DNA of 25,879 bases from Chara braunii (lineage: Eukaryota; Streptophyta; Charophyceae; Charales; Characeae): assembly GCA_003427395.1 (NCBI GenBank), contig BFEA01000180.1, forward strand, positions 1,576,594 through 1,602,472, written 5' to 3'. The notes under the pieces are model-generated. The model saw nothing but the letters and a program-made list of their open reading frames with translations. It searched no databases and was not told the origin of the DNA. The translations under genes and the position numbers were made by a program. The stretch's first letter is position 1; each line of letters begins with the position of its first letter. Shown here in pieces: positions 17,365 to 25,879 of this stretch.

Positions 17365-18907
17365 TTTTTTGAACTAGATCCAGGCTTGCGAGGCATATGG
17401 GGACAGTCTTTCAGAAAGTGGTCCCCCTCGCAGCGAAAACAAACCTCACGGTCCTTCCTTCTCTGCCATTGCCCCTCCTGGATCCTGAGCGCTCTCCAGG
17501 GAAGGGTGGAAGGATCCATGGGGTTAACTGGCCAATGGACGTCTCGTGGTAAATTAGGTCTCTGGCCTTAGGGGAAGTGGCACGTCCCTTCCCTTTCCCC
17601 TTTTGACTGGCTGAGTTCTTGCTGCTACTGTTTCCCATCTTTGAACATGGCAGCAAGGTTCTCAGCCAAGTCAAGAACGGCTGGCTCAACTGCTGATACT
17701 GATGCAGTCTCAGATGGAGGACTGCCACATTGAGATGCATCAGAATCAGATCCTGCATCAGCAGCCAACAGAGCATCCTTCTTCCTATGCTGTCCCCTAG
17801 AAGAGGGCCGCCTCCTTCCATCAGAAGGTTCTTGAACCTTGAGCCGAGACTCCAGGTCCAGGGCCGCTTTGCTAAAGGACCTCCAGTCCTTGTGGCCCTG
17901 AGAATACAAAGCAATGGAGTAGTCTGGAGGCGCTGCGCGTAAGAAGTGAGTGAGCTGGTCAGACTCACTCATCTCCAGACCGGGTGTAGCAGTCAAGCTC
18001 TCAAACAAACAGTAGAGCTTGGGCAGGGAACCCTCAAACCTGCGTGAGCCCAGCAGCAGTATCTTATCTGCTGCTTTTTGGGCCTACTCCTTGTCTGCAA
18101 ACCAGTCTCGCAGGGCCTGCAGCAACCCCTCCACCTTCAACTGTTGTGCCCATTTGTCCATGGGCAGATTTTGTTTCGCTGCAGAGGATGTGCACCACTT
18201 AAGTGCAGTCCTCTCCAGACAACCGTAGTCCCTACCTTTGTCAACTTTGGACAAACGAAGATGCCCAGGTACGCCTGCATAGCGGTAACCCAATCTGAGA
18301 CATACACCTTGGGGTCTTCTCCATAATACATAGGAGGTGGCGTCAACTTGGGCTGCCGCTGATCATATGTGCCAGAGGGAACAGAGGTAGTGGACACATG
18401 GGAACCAACAGGTGAAGTTGGACGACTGTGGGATGGTGAAACTGCTGTTGGGACAGGTTGGAGAGGTTGGGGAGGAGGCACAGGGAGTTGCAGATGCTGC
18501 AGAATTTTGTTAACACTCGCTATCAAGGAATCAAAGCTTGCTGTCAACTTATCGACCTTGCGGTTGATGGCAGAGCATTGATTCTCTACAGCGAGAATCC
18601 GTTGATCCCAATTAGAAAAGTAAGACCTGTTGAGGGTGTCTGTTAACAACACCAACTCAACAGTATCCTTACTATACTGACTGGAGGTACCACTGGTAAC
18701 AACTTTCTCAACCTCTTGACGTAATTGTCTCCTCCTCTCCTCCTTCCTGCTAGCCTCCTCAGCTTCCTTCATCTCCTGGACATGGGCCTCTGCCTTTCTG
18801 CGGTTTTCATCCGCTTCAAGCAGGGCCTGCTCCAAGGGGGAGAGAGGAAGTGGAGGAGGGTGAGCATAAGGTTCCCCTTCCTCAACCTTCGTCTCAACGT
18901 CAGCCAT
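17365..18907 (-). pseudogene. gag: Chromovirus Gag with coiled coil and CCHC knuckle
   Basis: ATG at 18905-18907 (MADVETKVEEGEPYAHPPPL) starts a charged N-terminal coiled coil (EADENRRKAEAHVQEM, then EEASRKEERRRQLRQEVEKV) and a second helical region (VENQCSAINRKVDKLTAS), a Pro/Ser hinge, and a capsid part beginning PPPMYYGEDPKVYVSDWV. A frameshift near 18240 moves it to a second frame (KQNLPMDKWAQQLK), which is interrupted by TAG 18084-18086 (ADKE-stop-AQKAADK) and continues to about 17640. Two further shifts near 17640 and 17520 lead to the zinc knuckle CFRCEGDHFLKDC (17403-17441, C-x2-C-x4-H-x4-C). Gag then ends at TAG because of the A-run shift at about 17365. It formed the particle in the live element. 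Confidence 0.85.
17403..17441 (-). other. Gag zinc-knuckle motif of chromovirus
   Basis: CFRCEGDHFLKDC on the minus strand fits C-x2-C-x4-H-x4-C. It lies between the basic linker (QRRKDREV) and the protease linker, the normal nucleocapsid position. Confidence 0.9.
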
Positions 18908-20254
18908 TATTAATCACTCCCACAATCTAATAAATAGAGACACTCTGAGACAAGGTCAGCAGAGATTAAGATTACACACAAACACCGATGCAATCACTGC
19001 CACCCGATGGAAAGAGACGTGGTGTGATAGGCAGAAGAGTGCTCCGCCTCTGTAGGCCGCTGAGGGCTATTCTGGGTCAGTTTAGGGCAATCCCAGATAA
19101 AATCAACTTGCGAGTTTTCATTCACAGCCCAGGACCCTCGTCTGAGTGCAATAACCCCATAATCGTTGTCAGATAGATAGACAGGACGCGACCTTGGACT
19201 GTAAGTAGAAGGGTTAGAATAACGCAGAGAGTCAGTAGCGATTAACACAACCCAGTAATCAATCAAGATGCAGCGGATGACTAATAAAGCTATTTTTAAA
19301 CTCCTATTACTGACACTGCACTGTAGGACCTTGTATGCCCCACTATAGGTGAGGCGAAGTACATATATCACTGTATCTGACTCAAAACATCAATCCCAGT
19401 ATAGCGCTTTCAGACACTGACTCAATACTGAATTGCGATTTCGGGGTGATTGACAGAGTGAAATTCTGACGGACAGAACCTAAGATATGTCAAACCCTAG
19501 CTGCCCCAAGCACTGGCTATGGCAGCGCAATGATCAGAATTCCATAATCACTGACCAATAGACTCTGAACTATCCAATTCACAGGGTGTACTGAATCGTA
19601 GTACTGTAAAGCAGTCAGAGATGCAATTTGAGACAGAGAGGGGGTCAAACAGAGTCAGTAGAAGTCAAAGTAGATAGGTAGGAGAAATAGATATGGCAGT
19701 AGGGCAGTGCGATTTTCAACTTTCACTGACTACAGACATCCATTTTCGATTTCTCCAGTCTAATTATAACTATCAGACCCGCTACAGAGACTTGAGTACG
19801 GAACACACTTACTTCAGGGCAAAACACTTGAAGAAGGAGCTGAACTGGCTATGGTTGCGACCTCGCCAGTTTCTTCAATTCACTGTTCCTGGTGCTCCCA
19901 CATTCAAAATCTCCTGAAACTTGGTGATACTGAAGCTTTTGATATGGCGATTAACTCCCACTACTCAGATTCACTTAATCTGGCCCAGAATTTGGAACTC
20001 GACATACCCCCAGGTATCTCGTCACTAGCAGAGTCAACGCCTGGGCTAATAATAGCCCCTTAGTGCCTCCCAGGCCACTGAGCACTGAATCGCCCACCAA
20101 TCTCTGTGTCATACCAGCCTCCACACACTCCTCACCAACACCCTACTGAGGGCAGTACTGAAGATGCGATTCCACCATGAAATCCAACGTCAGAAGCTCT
20201 CAGGTAGTGATGGCTGCCTCAGTCCGTCATCTCGCCACTATCTGGGTCCGATCT
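18908..20254 (-). other. Long untranslated leader between PBS and gag
   Basis: About 1.35 kb lies between the primer-binding site and the gag ATG. Short open frames on either strand show no motif, no repeat of coding sequence and no preference, so I call none. Such a leader is expected to hold packaging signals, but nothing specific can be pointed to. Confidence 0.6.
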
Positions 20255-20266
20255 GCTCTGATACCA
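20255..20266 (-). other. Primer-binding site, initiator tRNA-Met
   Basis: The minus strand reads TGGTATCAGAGC two bases inside the 5' LTR, complementary to the 3' end of plant-type initiator tRNA-Met (...GCTCTGATACCA). Twelve bases match; the next base differs from the usual C. This fixes the element orientation and the inner LTR boundary at 20269. Confidence 0.93.
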
Positions 20267-20268
20267 AT

Positions 20269-21401
20269 TGTTATGAACATGATTGTCCGTTGAAATTTTA
20301 TCAACGCTCACTCACAGGAACTCCCGTACACGCCCATACATGCACAGAAGGAAGGGGAGAGGTAGTGGAGTGTCACACCGCCCAACAAAAGGAACGGAGC
20401 GGAAGACTCAGAGGAGCGAAGTGACAAAACACACAAAACTGTGGAGTCTCTCTACACAGGTCCCAACAATCATTCATAGAAGACAACCGAGTGATCACAG
20501 CCAGAAATCAATGAAGAGATGACAACTCAAACACAGTATTACAACTGTTTATTAAGCTCAGAGCATCATTTTCACTGAATAACCTCAGAATCCTGCTGCG
20601 CTACGCTCAGAGGGGTAGCGCCTCAACCCCACACACTCTGGGCAGCTAAAAATAGCACCAGAACCCCAGGTAACGCCCAGCGCCACCCTGACATCCAACT
20701 CAGTGGCCTGCGCCAAGATGAAACAGGCTCCGAGAGCCAATCGCCACCCAGATGATGAAGAAGAAGCTCAACGCCAATAGTCCCTGATGAAGGTGAAGTC
20801 CAGACGATGATATCCTCTGAGAAGATGCAACTATGGCTGCATCGCCACTGGGACCCTACTCCTGAGGAGGGTCAGCAGTGCACCACGTGCTCCAACGCAT
20901 CAGACCTCTGATAGCCCAGACTGCTTTGACTCCCAGAGAGTCAGAGCAGACAGCGTCGAAGGTCTCGCAGCAACTTCCACCACAAAGTGTCAACTGCCAA
21001 AAGCCCAGGACCGATGTTCCCATCCTCTCAATACTCTAAACTAGCCTAGACACGACCTAGACCGGACTGACTGGCCGACCGGTACCGATTCTGTTTCGGC
21101 CTCTACGGCCTCTCCCTACCCGGCTATAGGCTATAGGACCGTCTATCAGCGTAGGCCCATTGGCCCTGTCTGTCCTCGGGGTAGCCCGGGTCTGCTATTC
21201 GCAGTTAGGGTAGCTGCAGGAAATTCGAGTTAGTACCGGGCCCATATTTCCTATATTTACAAATATGTCCCTCACGAGTTTTCCTTACAGGTAGGTCTCT
21301 CGGTTAGCCCTCAGCCAAACAAAATTACGAATCGGTCCCTACCTTAGTACAGCCTCGTCAGAGACAAGCTACAGGCAACCTGGAACCAGCAAGTCATTGC
21401 A
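20269..21401 (-). repeat. 5' LTR of chromovirus (1133 bp)
   Basis: It runs TGTTATGAAC to CATTGCA on the plus strand and aligns with 12508-13705. Compared with that copy it lacks about 22 and 56 bp (around 20955-20965) and has a short extra ACAGTATTACAACT-like segment near 20530-20545. The first missing block is flanked by CAGCG direct repeats in the other LTR, suggesting slippage deletion. The promoter should lie here, but I cannot single out a convincing TATA box. Confidence 0.95.
20548..20553 (-). promoter_or_regulatory. Candidate polyadenylation signal in 5' LTR
   Basis: AATAAA on the minus strand, the counterpart of 12773-12778 in the other LTR. Confidence 0.35.
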
Positions 21402-22290
21402 ATAGTGTCCTCTGCCTCTGCAGACTGGTTCTGATCTGTCATCCTCCTGCTGAGACTGTCCTTCTCCTTTGGAACCTGTATTACGCCCTTGCCGCTTGCT
21501 TCTGATGTTTCTTCCCTCACCTTTCTTTTGGTTGCCTTCAGTCCTTTTTCTATGTAGGTCTCGGGGAGAACCGGCATTCAGTACCTGTCCTCTCTCCAGC
21601 CCTGTTCCCTGTGCAGTCCATCCTCCTCCATTGAACCTGAAGACTTCCTATGCTGATTTCTTTTGATTTTGCAGGATTCCTCTGCGTACTATTCTGCCAT
21701 TTCTGCTTCCTTCTGAATCATGTCAAATGGGTTCGCTGACAATGGAATCCCCCCCTTGTGCCACACCCTTTGGACTCCTTTGCCTTTCTGCCTCCTTGAC
21801 ATAAGCACTGTGCAGCTTGAGTTTGCTCTGCCTTCCCTTCTTTACCCTTTGAATATATCATCTCACCAAATCCAATGGTGTTTCCTCCCAATGCGCTTCC
21901 ACCCCCTCCTCTAATCTTTTGCTCCCCTCCTGACTGAGGTCCTTCTTGCTTTGCCCGTCTTCCCCTCCAAACCCCTTCCTCTTTCCTCCCACCACCTCCT
22001 GACCATTGGTCTTACTGACATCCCCTTCCCCTATTTCCAAATCCAGGTCCTGTGCTTTATTCATTTCCATTCCTGTTTAAACTTTCAGCTGTTGTCTCTT
22101 GCAACCCTTTTTACTGGTGTATTTAATCAATCGGTTGTCAGCAGATGATCCCGTGTCTCCTTTTCCATTTTGTCCTACCCTTCTCCTTGCTTCCCATCTT
22201 TTTTCCGCTCCCTCCCTAGTTCCGTTCAAATCCATCAGTAAATTCCTTAACCTTCTTCTGCAATTAGCCCCTCAAATATGAGAAGCTTCC
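21402..22290. other. Pyrimidine-rich stretch, no assigned gene
   Basis: The plus strand is strongly C/T-rich for about 850 bp. The minus strand, correspondingly purine-rich, has open runs with Lys/Glu/Gly-rich composition (for example 21858-22070, containing DLDLEIGEGDVSKTNGQEVV). No known motif or zinc knuckle is visible. It may be the worn Gag-like or ORF1-like linker of another minus-strand element, but composition alone would also open these frames. Confidence 0.35.
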
Positions 22291-22421
22291 ACCAGCAGAT
22301 CACACAAGTATTACCAGTGCACTGAAACGGAACCACTCACGATAAGAAGAAGTCGAGAATCACTCAATGTAGTCCAACATAAGCAGTGAGCCACCAAAAG
22401 ATAGACAAAGGTAGAGAAGGA

Positions 22422-22693
22422 ATGGAGAGAGAGAAAGGAAATAGTTTCATTAATAATCAATATTGAATAATCCGGTTGAACCAGCTCATCCTCTCCTCTT
22501 CACCTCTGGGTTCCTCTCCACCAACTCGTCACTTCAACAAAAGCAAATCCCTCTCTGAAAGTCGCTGATGAAGTCTCTAATGGAGAGAGAGAAAGGAAAT
22601 AGTTTCATTAATAATCAATAATCTGGTTGAACCAGTCCGTCCTCCCCTCTTCACTTCTGGGTCCCTCTCTGAAAGTCGCTGATGAAGTCTCTA
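22422..22693 (+). repeat. Imperfect tandem duplication, 158 bp and 114 bp
   Basis: Unit 1 (22422-22579) and unit 2 (22580-22693) both begin ATGGAGAGAGAGAAAGGAAA and end GTCGCTGATGAAGTCTCTA. Unit 2 lacks 7 bp near its middle-left and about 37 bp of the CTCCACCAACTCG part. No coding function is apparent. Confidence 0.85.
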
Positions 22694-22933
22694 TACAGGT
22701 ACAAGCTATGGCACCCAACCACCAGCAACAATGCTGGCTATGCAGGTTGGCGCCACCCTTCTTCAACCTCCTGATGTGATCAGCAGCAGCTCCAATATAA
22801 TGTAAGTCAAGGTAAGCTTCCCACTCTCTCACTTTCTCTTCACCCACAAGTCCTGATCACCCTCTTCCTCACTCTCCCTCTACTCCAGCTATGCTGGTTA
22901 TCTCCTTCCTCCCTGCCTCCTCTAGACTCCCTG

Positions 22934-23032
22934 TAGCACGGCACTGGAGCTTAGCATTGTAGCCCGGCACTGAAGTACATCATTGTAGTCTGACACTGTA
23001 ACGCATCACTGTAGCATTGCACTGTAGCAGTG
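22934..23032 (+). repeat. 26-bp minisatellite, 3.8 copies
   Basis: Units at 22934, 22960, 22986 and 23012 (partial) share the pattern TAGC-x3-GCACTG and end CATTG or CACTG. Copies are roughly 70-80% alike. Confidence 0.8.
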
Positions 23033-23615
23033 TGAGGCAGAATGGATCAGCTGCTGAGCCGGGCCTCTCTCTTATAGTGTTGACCGGCCCTGGCCTGGCC
23101 CCACTTGCCTTCTCCAATGGTGGAGATTTCTCGATCTCGGTGGCGTTGATTCGCTGTTGGCCTGAGTGTGCCTTGACCCTGTAGGCCCTAGAAGCTTCTG
23201 GAACAATGCAGACAAGCCTCGATTGTGCATCTGATCTATGGACGTGGTCGACTGCTAGGAAATCTTTGACTCTTGGTCTGCTTTTCCCGGGTGGGGCCTG
23301 GCTCTTGAATTTCCAACAGTCAACTGTCTCACACGGAGGTGCAGGTTGCCTCATCTGACCCTGGACCCTATACCCCTTGACCCTGGGACTTTTCTTGGAC
23401 CTTTCTAGGGCTAGAGATGGGACTTTTGACCCCTGAATCTAGACTTGGACCAAAAGTTACAACCCTCGCTTATGCCTGTGCGGAGCTGAACTGAATTCAT
23501 TCCATTCCCACAGTTCTGGTTTTGAGTTCCATCGCTGAAATTCGTTCTTATCAGGTACAGTTTTCTTGTAACCCTCGTTCATAGGCGGCAACTACCAAAC
23601 CATCTGGCTTCAGAT
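23033..23615. other. No gene recognised
   Basis: Short frames only. A near-repeat of ACCCTCGTTCATAGGC (about 23574) and ACCCTCGCTTATGCC (about 23461) is present on the plus strand and might be LTR-edge debris of the element whose integrase end follows at 23616, but a full LTR cannot be traced. Confidence 0.35.
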
Positions 23616-24163
23616 TCAGGTTAGTTGCTGAACCTTATGTGGTCTGCCTCTTCCACCTTTAGAGAAGAACCGATGTACTCCATCCATTGGAGGTGGGAAT
23701 GTAGACGGACGGATGGGAAAGTCATCTCCTTCAATGTAGGGTAACAATTTAGACGCGTGAAAGACAGGTTCAGTTGTGGGGGTACATCAATGAGATAGGA
23801 TGTTCCATCTTGATTGGGAACTTCCCATGGCCCATAGGAGACAGGTAGCATTTTTTGTGTGAATCTTTCTTCCAGCAAGAACTCATTTGATTCTACCCAG
23901 ACCAAATCTCCTTCTCTGAATCTTGAGGGTCTTCGGTGTTTATTAGCTTGTGCAATCACTTTAGTCTGATCTTTCTTTACGTTCTCTTTGACTTCGATTA
24001 TGTCCTGCTCATACAAAACTGCAAATTCGTAGATCCTCGGGGGTAACCTTTGGACCTGGTATCTTGTTAGAGAGTCTATAGGTCTTCTAGGTTGCCATCC
24101 CTTATGCAATGCGCTAGGCGTTCGCACAATAATTTGCAAGGAACATGAATATGGACGAAGCAC
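23616..24163 (-). pseudogene. Second Gypsy element: integrase C-terminal remnant
   Basis: The minus strand encodes RTPSALHKGWQPRRPIDSL, then a helical stretch, VIAQANKHRRPSRFREGDLV and WVESNEFLLEERFTQKM, YGPWEV and SYLIDVPPQLN. These match the integrase end of the chromovirus above (QANKHRRPFPIRAGDWVW, SYHVDVPLHL). A frameshift near 23770 is required; the other frame continues VFHASKLLPYIEGDDFPIRP, equivalent to VFHASKLLPF, and ends at TGA 23616. No chromodomain is seen after it and the catalytic core is absent upstream of 24163. It is a distinct, more diverged element from the one at 12508-21401. Confidence 0.85.
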
Positions 24164-25210
24164 AGAAATCCAGATTGCAAAATCACACTGAAGTCCAAGT
24201 AGTCAAAGCAAGAGCAGATAGCACAATGGAACCGAGTAACCATCCATTTGAGAATGATACAGAAGAATCGTGAGTCAATGTCCAAGCCCAACAGGGCAAC
24301 ACCAACAGCATAACACAATGTAGCTCTCTCTCTTGAATGGCGCCAGGCGCCCTACCTACTCTATAGCCTATCAACTACAGTATGAAAGCAACCAGACAAC
24401 TTGACGACCAGCGAGTGATGATGTCAACTCCAATGCCGACCTCCCAGCTCCACCAGGTACGTCTCTCTCTCCACCCACACTCTCCCTTGTTATCCCACAC
24501 AGCGCCCTTGACCTCTGAAGAACCACCTCCGCCGTCACCTCCCCTGCGCCCTCATGCAGCCCGGCTATGGCCGCCAGCGCCCTGTGTACAGGCAGCGCCC
24601 TACCGCCTAGCGCCTGCCTGTCTCGCACCTCAGCCTAGCGCAGCGNAGCAGCTCGCATTCGCGCAGCGTGCCGGCATTGCCCNCAATGGCCAAGATCCCT
24701 GCCCACTCGCCCTGCTTGCCTATATGCCAGTGTTGCGTGTGGGCGGCCTCCCTTGAGCCTGTGCCTGGGCCCCAGTGCCTGTACCCAGGCCCGATGCAGT
24801 TGGGGGCCCAGGGGATGCAGTTGCGCCTCTTTCGTCAAGGCCTGCGGCCAGATTCAGATAGTGGACCGGCTTCCCTTTGGCATTTTCGGCCTCTATATCC
24901 AGCATGCATTGTCGGCCTCACGTTTATGTGCCCAGGGCCTAACCAACTCGGGGCCTTGGGATTTCTGCATTTGCACTGCTCCGATACTTGGTGCACACCA
25001 ACCAACTGGCGTGCTGCAACTGTATGGACCCCACTTTGTGAAATGTTTGTACAGAGGGCTCTTGTTGATTTGCTGGCCCGCCTTCACTTAGGGCGGGCAC
25101 TAGGCTTGTTGGGGCCTTAGCCCAGAACATGTACATCATGGCAAGGCCCCTTCTTGAGGGCTCAATCCTCACATTCCATCCCCCTTACCTTCGAAAGTCC
25201 GCTGAGATGC
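24164..25210. other. No gene recognised; GC-rich, GCGCC-rich segment
   Basis: This kilobase separates two Gypsy remnants. Between about 24530 and 24680 the plus strand is C-rich with many GCGCC/CAGCGCC words and two single Ns (24646, 24683). Open frames of 110-150 codons (24382-24756, 24668-25120) have Cys/Pro/Leu-rich chance-like composition and no motif. I see no structure to assign. Confidence 0.4.
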
Positions 25211-25828
25211 TTACTTCGCAGGTGCCTTCCCTTTCAGCATCCTCTCATATTCTGCCACCACCTGAGGAGCTGTGTCAATCAGTTCCTCTCTGGTAAACCA
25301 CCGGTCTTCTTTTGGATCCGTATGATGCCTGAATCTTACCCAGATGATAGCCTGAATCTTACCCAGTATTGTCATCTGGGTTTTGGAGGTCTCCCTCTGC
25401 CCAGAGGTCTTGGAACAGGCATATCTCTGTGCCCCAGAATGTCGTCGACGTCCACGTGGTCATCCATGATTGGGGGCAGCATTGATCTCCATGAAGGAAA
25501 TTGACCTGTCTCAGCGAAAGGTGCAAGCTTTGAGGTGTGAAAAACTGGGTAGTGCGCAGGTGATCAGGGATACGGATAACGTAGGATGGATCATCCGAAT
25601 CATTCCCCACTACATCCAAGACTTTTCGAGATGGATCAACTAATCTTTTATTCCCTGCCTTATCCAGAAAGCATAACCCATCCATCAGGAGATGGTCTTT
25701 CCAGTAGGCTTCCACCATCGATTGAGTTAGCTCGTGAGATATGCCAATTCCAGAAACTAGTGCCCTACGTGACAGCGCATCAGCAACTTGTTATCCTCCC
25801 CCTTCAATTAGTTTAGCTTAAAATCATA
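25211..25828 (-). pseudogene. Third Gypsy element: RNase H end joined to integrase C-terminus and chromodomain
   Basis: The minus strand reads YDFKLN, a stop, then (after a frameshift near 25780) VADALSRRALVSGIGI, the typical end of RNase H, followed by the linker SHELTQSMVEAYWKDHLLMDG. It then passes within about 20 residues to RKVLDVVGNDSDDPSYVIRI, which is integrase C-terminal sequence. The HHCC zinc finger and DDE core (about 250-300 residues) are missing, so an internal deletion is present near 25635. A chromodomain follows in pieces: DDHVDVDDILGHRDM, TGA, QYWVRFR, then HHTDPKEDRWFTREELID and VVAEYERMLKGKAPAK to TAA 25211-25213. A 23-bp tandem duplication (25321-25366) sits inside the chromodomain. 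The element is non-functional. Confidence 0.8.
25321..25366 (+). repeat. 23-bp tandem duplication in a chromodomain
   Basis: Units 25321-25343 and 25344-25366 share GCCTGAATCTTACCCAG and begin TATGATG and ATGATAG. Removing one unit would make QYWVRFR and HHTDP contiguous in one frame, so the duplication arose after the chromodomain was coding and shifts its frame. Confidence 0.85.
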
Positions 25829-25879
25829 TTGTCTATGACCTTATTCTAGCGTTTGAGGGCATTGGAGAGAACAGGTTGA

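Larger units (their letters stand above)
12508..21401 (-). mobile_element. Ty3/Gypsy chromovirus LTR retrotransposon, degenerate, 8.9 kb
   Basis: A structurally complete element lies on the minus strand: 5' LTR at 20269-21401, PBS at 20255-20266, leader, gag, protease, RT, RNase H, integrase with C-terminal chromodomain, polypurine tract at 13708-13720 and 3' LTR at 12508-13705. The order protease-RT-RNase H-integrase defines Ty3/Gypsy, and the chromodomain defines the chromovirus branch. Gag and pol appear to have been one ORF. They are now broken by about seven frameshifts and in-frame TAG codons at 18084, 16766, 15788 and 14480. I see no matching target-site duplication: the left flank ends in AGTAG and the right flank begins ATAGT. 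LTR identity is roughly 93% over the first 250 bp by hand count, so insertion is old. Three Ns (15623, 15624, 15646) lie within it. Confidence 0.95.

Noticed and set aside
13998-17571. Plus-strand ORFs up to 205 codons opposite the pol gene
   Set aside because: Shadows of the minus-strand RT, protease and integrase reading frames.
18988-20063. Short plus-strand ORFs inside the chromovirus leader
   Set aside because: Antisense to the element, no recognisable content, and located in an expected untranslated leader.
22934-23032. CRISPR-like array
   Set aside because: The 26-bp units are contiguous and degenerate with no spacers, so it is an ordinary minisatellite.
24382-25120. Plus-strand ORFs rich in Cys, Pro and Leu
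   Set aside because: Chance-like composition in C-rich sequence, with Ns and no motif.

Overview
The window looks like repeat-rich nuclear DNA of a eukaryote, most plausibly from the green plant/streptophyte-alga lineage. Evidence: a Ty3/Gypsy chromovirus with chromodomain and an initiator-tRNA-Met primer-binding site, LINE fragments, several minisatellites, isolated N bases, and no prokaryotic gene architecture. The Gag-type proteins remind me of the large retrotransposon complement of Chara, but that is recollection and cannot be proven from the sequence alone. Almost everything readable here is decayed mobile-element DNA; no convincing intact host gene was found.

Region 1 (1-9980, + strand) is the unusual part. 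A 30-bp minisatellite (265-448) is followed by an ORF with 30-residue repeats (711-1307). Then comes a packed series of related but broken ORFs which I sort by hand into three paralogous families: C (1928-2278 and 2286-2667), A (2652-3390, 3396-4058, a partial copy 4057-4534, 4535-5274 and a shorter member 6203-6631) and B (5271-6200 and 6698-7555). A charged Arg/Glu-rich stretch (7556-8188) leads into a retrotransposon Gag with a CCHC zinc knuckle (8213-9979). From 6203 to 9979 a single reading frame is kept for 3.8 kb with only 11 internal stops, all TAG or TGA. This suggests that the last A member, the last B member, the linker and Gag were once one long ORF, i.e. a Gag polyprotein with a large unrecognised N-terminal extension.

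Region 2 (9980-12507) holds two remnants of one minus-strand LINE: an endonuclease piece (about 11467-11813) and a reverse-transcriptase finger piece (10362-10466). They are separated by about 1 kb that I cannot assign.

Region 3 (12508-21401) is a complete but dead 8.9-kb Ty3/Gypsy chromovirus on the minus strand. It has two LTRs (12508-13705 and 20269-21401), PBS, polypurine tract, and gag, protease, reverse transcriptase, RNase H, integrase and chromodomain in the usual order, broken by several frameshifts and four in-frame TAG codons.

Region 4 (21402-25879) has a pyrimidine-rich stretch, a tandem duplication, a 26-bp minisatellite and two further minus-strand Gypsy integrase remnants (23616-24163 and 25211-25828). 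The last has lost its integrase core and carries a 23-bp duplication inside its chromodomain. These look like layers of nested, decaying insertions.
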